Positions 59,452-64,000 of a stretch of 64,000 nt of DNA are shown here, in pieces. The DNA is taken from NCBI GenBank assembly GCA_003254925.1, contig QANZ01035162.1:92450-156449 (forward strand), given 5' to 3'. Below the pieces are notes generated by a model. That model searched no databases. It was not told the origin of the DNA and saw only the letters and a list, made by a program, of their open reading frames with translations. This DNA comes from Chamaecrista fasciculata. Taxonomy: Eukaryota; Streptophyta; Magnoliopsida; Fabales; Fabaceae. Positions within the stretch are counted from its first letter, which is position 1. Each line of letters begins with the position of its first letter. Both the position numbers and the translations under genes were made by a program.

Positions 59452-60919
59452 CCATTCCCCACCCTTCTCTCCAACCTAGAAATTCAACCACTTTCAAGAA
59501 GAAGAAAAAGACCGGAACGAGTCGAATTCAACCTAGAAATTCAATTTCTGCAAAACGACCCAGGACACCTGGGTTTGGAGAGGTATCCGTAACTCCCTTC
59601 CACTCATAGAGAACAAGTTATCTTGGCAGGTAGGAAACGGTGCAAATATTGATATCACGAGCAAATATTGGATGTTCCCTTGGGATGGCGATCCGGGCAC
59701 CTACAGAGTCCAAGATCTAATGGAGAATCAAGAATGGAATCATATTAAGTTGGAAGAGCTCTACCCTTGGCACCAACTTATACAAATCAAGTCTATCACT
59801 ATTCCATATACTCAACATAGCGACTCTCTCATATGGCAAGGAGCATCCACAGGGAGATACACGCCTTCCAAAGGGTATATTACCCTCATTCAGGAAAGAG
59901 AAATGAGTGAGAGCTCCCCTCACAGCATCCACTGGAACCGCTTCTGGAAACTTCAATTACCTAGGAAAATCCTCCTTTTCATATGGAAGCTCATCAACAG
60001 TGCCCTCCCGGTGGGTGACATCCTCCGAGCACACCATCTCAACAGTAACATCACTTGTGTTTTTTGTCAGGATGAAACCGAGACGGTTGATCACCTCTTC
60101 ATGCATTGTCATTTCGCCAGAGCAGTTTGGTTCGGTTCTCCTCTCTGTTTTGTTTTTATGCAGGATAGGACTATGACTCTCGTTCAACGGCTCACCTCTT
60201 TTTGTGCGGATTGGCTCAAAGATGATGACCACAACTTATCCCTACTGTCATGGCTCTTCGTCACACTCCACAAGATTTGGGAATCCAGAAATAATTTGTA
60301 TTGGCGAGGGGAAGAAGTTCACCCATTACAACTCATCCAATCAATCCAAGGAGCTCTCTCATTCTACAGCAACTCCATATCTGTTAAGACATCGAGCCTT
60401 CAAAACAACCAGCTCGCTTACAGTCACAAATCTTCTGAAGTCAGCCTCTCTCGTCCGATGCTAGTTGCTTTTACCTTTACCGTGCTTTTCTCCTCGGAAG
60501 ACAGAGATAACAGCAGATTTTTCAAAATTGTTCTGTGCCAAGGCGAAAAATGCACCTTTGCTGCAGGAAAGCGTACCACCAAACCCTCATCTAAAGCAGT
60601 AGAGACATTATATACATGCAGAGAGACAGTGCTCAAATTGCAAAACCATTTATATGGGAGAGTTGCTCTCACCTTCTCCTACAAATATTTGACAAACATC
60701 TTCAATCATGGAGGATCTACAGTCAACGAAAGTTTGCTCACAATGGACATCAAAAACCTTCTTTCTCATGTCGACTTGAAGGTTCACCACGCCCCGACGG
60801 CGCTCTCCAAGGAGCTTTTTAGTTGGCTTCCGACTCCTTTTTTCATTAGGGATAAATTTTATGTATTTTTTTTCTGAACTTCTTTTGTAAGTGACTTTTG
60901 GTGTATCAAAAAAAAAATC
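59452..60919 (+). mobile_element. 5'-truncated LINE between the 935-bp repeats
   Basis: The body carries zf-RVT and RNase H-like coding sequence, a short 3' UTR ending GGTGTATC, and a 10-bp poly-A at 60908-60917. The right 935-bp repeat starts only two bases after the poly-A. About 100 bp at 59452-59555 is of unclear origin: LINE 5' filler or remnant host sequence. Confidence 0.8.
59556..60877 (+). pseudogene. LINE C-terminal zinc-binding (zf-RVT) and degenerate RNase H region
   Basis: The frame is open from about 59556 (TWVWRGIRNSLPLIENKLSW) through the in-frame ATG at 59672 to the stop at 60877, about 440 codons. The middle shows the zf-RVT domain of plant LINEs: WKLQLPRKILLFIWKL, then CVFCQDETETVDHLFMHCHFA with the Cys/His ligands, then AVWFGS. 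Residues beyond about 250 should be an RNase H domain but are not convincing as one; an old frameshift is likely. Endonuclease and reverse transcriptase are absent through 5' truncation. Confidence 0.8.
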
Positions 60920-61854
60920 GCATAAAGAGAGATGTAGTTGTGTGTGAATGAAGAGGAGGCTTTCATCTTCTAATGAGTTATGGGTTTATAATTTTTCTGT
61001 CTAAAAATTATAATTATGAGAGAGGGTTTATAATTATCTTCAGTTAAAAATTGTATTAAGAAAGATTTGTAATTTTGTCCGTATAAAAATTACAAATAGT
61101 AAAGTTATCCTAAAGAGACCGCGGAGTAAATCTTGAAGTACCGAATTACATTAAAATTTTTGTATATTTCTTCTTTTTCCTTTTTCTTTATTTGTTATAT
61201 AGAATGCGCTTCCAGCCAACAAGAAATAACAACAAAACATAGAAAATCATATTTTGAATTAAAAATAAAATAAATATAAAAGTTTGAAGATTAAAACGAA
61301 ACAAAAATTATTTTAGAACCAAAATAAAATTAATCTCATAGGTTAAGGACAATTATGAGGCCTTGACAAAAAAAATTAAAGAAATTATTGACTCACTCAA
61401 CATTTACCATCTCATTTGGGTGAAGCGGAAGCTGAAAACTCACATATAACGGTACACCAATTAATATTAGCTTGGGTTTTTAGCTAAATAGAAATAAAAT
61501 TTCAATTAGCATTTTTTCCATCTAAAATAAAATAATTTTTTAATGAAATATTCGGGTAGAATTTTTTAAGGGGAAAAAGAGAAAACCTACATTTTGGTCC
61601 CTCAATTGTTATTGAGTCAACGATTTAGTCCCTGAATTGTAGGAAACTACAACTCAGTCCCCTAATTCTACACCTCCGTCTATATTTTGGTCCCTGAGCT
61701 GTTAACCCTCCGTTAGTATGATGATGTGACCGTTAAATGATGATGTATCATTGTTAAATGATGAGTTGGCTTCCAGATCATCTATATTAGTCATATTTTA
61801 TAGGCCAAAATCCTATTTTGGTCCTTTAAATTTGTTCAAAATTCTTCGAACCCC
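60920..61854. repeat. 935-bp direct repeat, right copy
   Basis: The second copy of 58517-59451, beginning directly after the LINE poly-A. Its right part (61600-61850) is the left arm of a TIR element. Confidence 0.92.
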
Positions 61855-62310
61855 ATGAGTCGGTGGAGATTGGGGATTTCTTTGTGAATCTTTTTGCTGG
61901 AAATGATGAACTGAGGAAGTATTACGAGAAATGTTGGGAACGTAGGGAGTTTCGTTGTCTTGTCTGTGGTTTGATTGGGAACAAGAATGTGGGAAAGAGG
62001 TTCCATGTGTTGGTCTTGTTCAACATGTTAGGACTATAATCATGAGAGTGGAAACTTGAAGGACCAAAACAGAATTTTGAGCAAATTTGAGGGACCAAAA
62101 TAAAATTTTAGCCTATAAAATATGACTAGGATAAATGATTTGGAAGCCAACTCATCATTTAAGAGTGACACATCATCATTTAATAGCCACATCATCAAAC
62201 TAACAAATGGTTAACAGCTCCGGGATTAAAATGTAGATGGAAATATAAAATTGAGGGACTAATTTGTATTTTCCTACAATTCAAAGACTAAATCATTGAC
62301 TCAGTAATAA
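61600..62310. mobile_element. TIR element with captured gene fragment, MULE-like
   Basis: The left arm (about 61607-61850, GAGTCAACGATTTAGTCCCTG onward to GGTCCTTTAAATTTG) is inverted at about 62060-62305 (CAAATTTGAGGGACC to CTAAATCATTGACTC). The arms are about 245 bp. Between them lies 185 bp of coding-like sequence. The exact tips and target duplication are not clear. Pack-MULE is the best guess. Confidence 0.65.
61857..62039 (+). pseudogene. Captured plant gene fragment, function not recognised
   Basis: An open frame of 60 codons ending in TAA with compositional character unlike its surroundings: ESVEIGDFFVNLFAG, YYEKCWERREFRCLVCGLIG, then GKRFHVLVLF. The CLVCG pair suggests half of a zinc-binding module. 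There is no start codon in the fragment. It sits between the inverted arms of the TIR element, so it is read as a transduplicated piece of a host gene. Confidence 0.55.
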
Positions 62311-63103
62311 TACTACGCATATATATATTTTAAAATTGAAATTTACTACTCATTTCCCCCTATTCATTTTGTATTTACAAGTCATAAAGACAAACTTTCA
62401 TTGAAAAACAAAATTGACACAGTTTCCATGTCCACGTTTCAATCAGAACAAGTCCTTTTGCTGACAGAAGTAATTAGTGTTCAAACTTTGACTATGAATT
62501 CCCAACTATAACATAATGTAACTTAACGTATATGTCTGCAACAGAAGAGAAGAGAAATGAATATGGGTGCGTTTGCATTAGCTTTAGAAATGAATACAAG
62601 GTATCTTCTTATATATATTCAGCGTAGTCAAGATTTAGATTTAGATTTAGATCATAAGATCTTACGATTTTGTAAAGCAAAATCTAGTTAAATCGGATGC
62701 AGGATCGTTTTTGAGCAAAATCATGGTAGGATCGTTTTTCGGCAAAATCATGGTAGGATCGCTATTTTACTCGTAAGATCGTACGATTTCACCGATCCTC
62801 TATATATATATATATTTGAATTTTTTTAAAAAAAAATGTCCAAAATGTTCCTTTTGGGGACTTTTTTTTTTTTTTNTCATTATAGAATAAAACAATACGA
62901 TTCCTTCACAGCCATGTTATATCTACAGATAAAGATTCCGCTAGAACATTGGAACATAGAAGATAAATCAATTATACATGTAAACGTCCAATCTTTTCTT
63001 GAACAATAAGGCAAGACCCAACCATAGAAGAGAATGGACATATCAAAGGCATAACATACATAACACACAGTAAACCCCATGATTGTGTAACGACGTTGTG
63101 TTT
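62311..63103. other. Intergenic DNA with a short tandem repeat
   Basis: Two 27-bp tandem copies (AGGATCGTTTTTGAGCAAAA type) lie at 62701-62754. A TA tract and a poly-T with an N are at about 62800-62877. The right part may be 3' UTR of the gene ending at 63104. Confidence 0.5.
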
Positions 63104-63373
63104 TCAACCTTTCCCCACTGTTTTCTCAATCAGCTGTTTTCCATCTATAAATGCAATGAAGGTCTAGAAGGATAAAGCAAGTTCACAGCAAGAAGTTTGA
63201 CACAGAAATATTGACCCATAAGAAAAATATAGACTAAATGTTTAATGACAAGACATATAAATAAAACATAAATTTATGCAAATCCAGAAGAACTCAGAAA
63301 TTGCATCACTAACCTTTGCTTTCTCTAACTTTTCTACTACCTTGTTCATTGCATGAATGGTCATTTTTTTCAC
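63104..63373 (-). CDS. Last two exons of an unrecognised minus-strand gene (partial)
   Basis: Exon 63373-63314 (60 nt, acceptor CAG, donor GTTAGT) and exon 63144-63104 (acceptor TATAG, ending in TGA) join in one frame as a phase-1 pair. They would encode a C-terminus reading GEKNDHSCNEQGSRKVRESK followed by DGKQLIEKTVGKG. The splice signals are good and both pieces are open. An alternative frame of the first exon is also open but would stop early in the second. I do not recognise the family. Upstream exons would lie to the right, where a Copia fragment intervenes, or outside the window. Confidence 0.35.
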
Positions 63374-63469
63374 CTGTTTCCATTACAAAAGCAATCAGAA
63401 ACTGCATTCTCATAGAGTTTTAGTAAGAATGAAGAGCGATGAATCAGTTTTGGACATCATAGTGTTCTG

Positions 63470-63850
63470 TAATGAGAGGAGTGCTCAGCTCTGTGTGCCA
63501 AGCCCTTGGGGCTTGTTTTAGCACATAGATGGCCTTCTTAGTTTATACACGTGGCGAGGAAATTGCTTGTCCTCAGTGCCTGAGGGTTTAAAAATGCAAA
63601 CGTCCTCACTTAGAGTGCATTGGAGAAAGGCATTGTTGATGCATAAACCATTTTTGGTTGCCAATATTAGCACCAATCAAATGATTGCTAAACTTTCCAA
63701 GGGGCAAAATTGTAAGGACCACCGAGTTTAATAGGTAAGTGAATGACATGATTAAAGTGTAGAACAATTGCTCTTGGCTAGAAATGATTACAACATTGTC
63801 TAAAGTGTGGGTGTGTTGTTTAGCATAAAGGCTCTGATATCGTAAAAAGG
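63470..63850 (-). mobile_element. Copia fragment: reverse-transcriptase piece and primer-site-like sequence
   Basis: On the minus strand, 63640-63480 encodes a decayed reverse-transcriptase stretch (INNAFL, then TLSEDVF, HVYKLRR, PQGLAH). Further right, an ATATCAGAGCC sequence at about 63841-63828 resembles the tRNA-Met primer site. Gag and integrase are missing between them, so this is an internally deleted remnant. Confidence 0.65.
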
Positions 63851-64000
63851 CAAGATAATGAAGGGGAAAAACTATATTTTATAATTGATTTTGGTGTATA
63901 TACATTTACAGAGTCAGATCAAGAATATCTAAATTAATGGAAAGCTTTAAATATTTATGATGGGCCCTCAATAAAAAAAAAGATTAGAATAAAGGGATTA

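Noticed and set aside
62628..62655. Telomere-like TTTAGAT repeats
   Set aside because: The unit is ATTTAG/GATTTA, not the plant telomere TTTAGGG, and only about four units are present.

Overview
This is nuclear DNA from a flowering plant, most likely a eudicot. The evidence is AT-rich intergenic DNA, multi-exon genes with GT-AG introns, plant-only families (WAT1/MtN21 transporters, a plant KDM3-type JmjC protein) and a dense load of plant transposons (Ty1/Copia, Ty3/Gypsy, plant LINE, tRNA-derived SINE, Au-SINE-like and MULE-like elements). It is a draft scaffold, with N gaps at 20486-20756 and 56993-57962 and several single-N joins.

Genes. Two WAT1-related (EamA) transporter genes lie in tandem on the plus strand (3041-4770 and 16725-19401). 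They have the same seven-exon architecture, and exons 2, 3 and 6 are identical in length. On the minus strand is an intact 11-exon gene for the TFIIH subunit TFB4/p34 (27477-23361). A KDM3/JMJ25-like JmjC gene (44314-37288, minus) follows. Its reading frame is clean over ten exons, but all three iron-ligand positions are substituted and its 3' terminal exon is absent from the window. Two small exons of an unrecognised minus-strand gene sit near the right edge (63373-63104).

Mobile DNA, left to right: a MULE-like terminus (1-153); a 5'-truncated LINE with a perfect target duplication (1207-1725); a MITE (about 5907-6367); a tRNA-type SINE (7662-7908); an inverted-repeat element carrying a palindrome array and GC-richer UTR-like cargo (about 8128-9516); a Pack-MULE carrying a pectinesterase fragment (10342-11461); a second, truncated MITE copy (14501-14900); and a third copy with a 9-bp target duplication (27650-28062). 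A nest of three Copia elements occupies 28762-37246. The inner one is intact, with two identical 216-bp LTRs and one uninterrupted gag-pol frame. A tiny SINE tail sits in a JmjC intron. A non-autonomous Gypsy element (44937-49824) has a 5-bp CAAAT target duplication. Degenerate, inverted Copia relatives fill 50193-56992. A LINE (about 59452-60919) lies between two 935-bp direct repeats, next to a TIR element with a captured gene fragment (about 61600-62310). A Copia reverse-transcriptase fragment is at the right edge.

The main points for follow-up are: the JmjC gene with a lost iron-binding triad; the single breakpoint at the left LTR of the inner Copia, where the JmjC gene, two outer Copia elements and the expected target duplication all lose their continuation (LTR recombination or misassembly); the pectinesterase Pack-MULE that can fold into a long hairpin; and the LINE with an exceptionally long apparent target duplication. 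I did not find a wholly new gene system.
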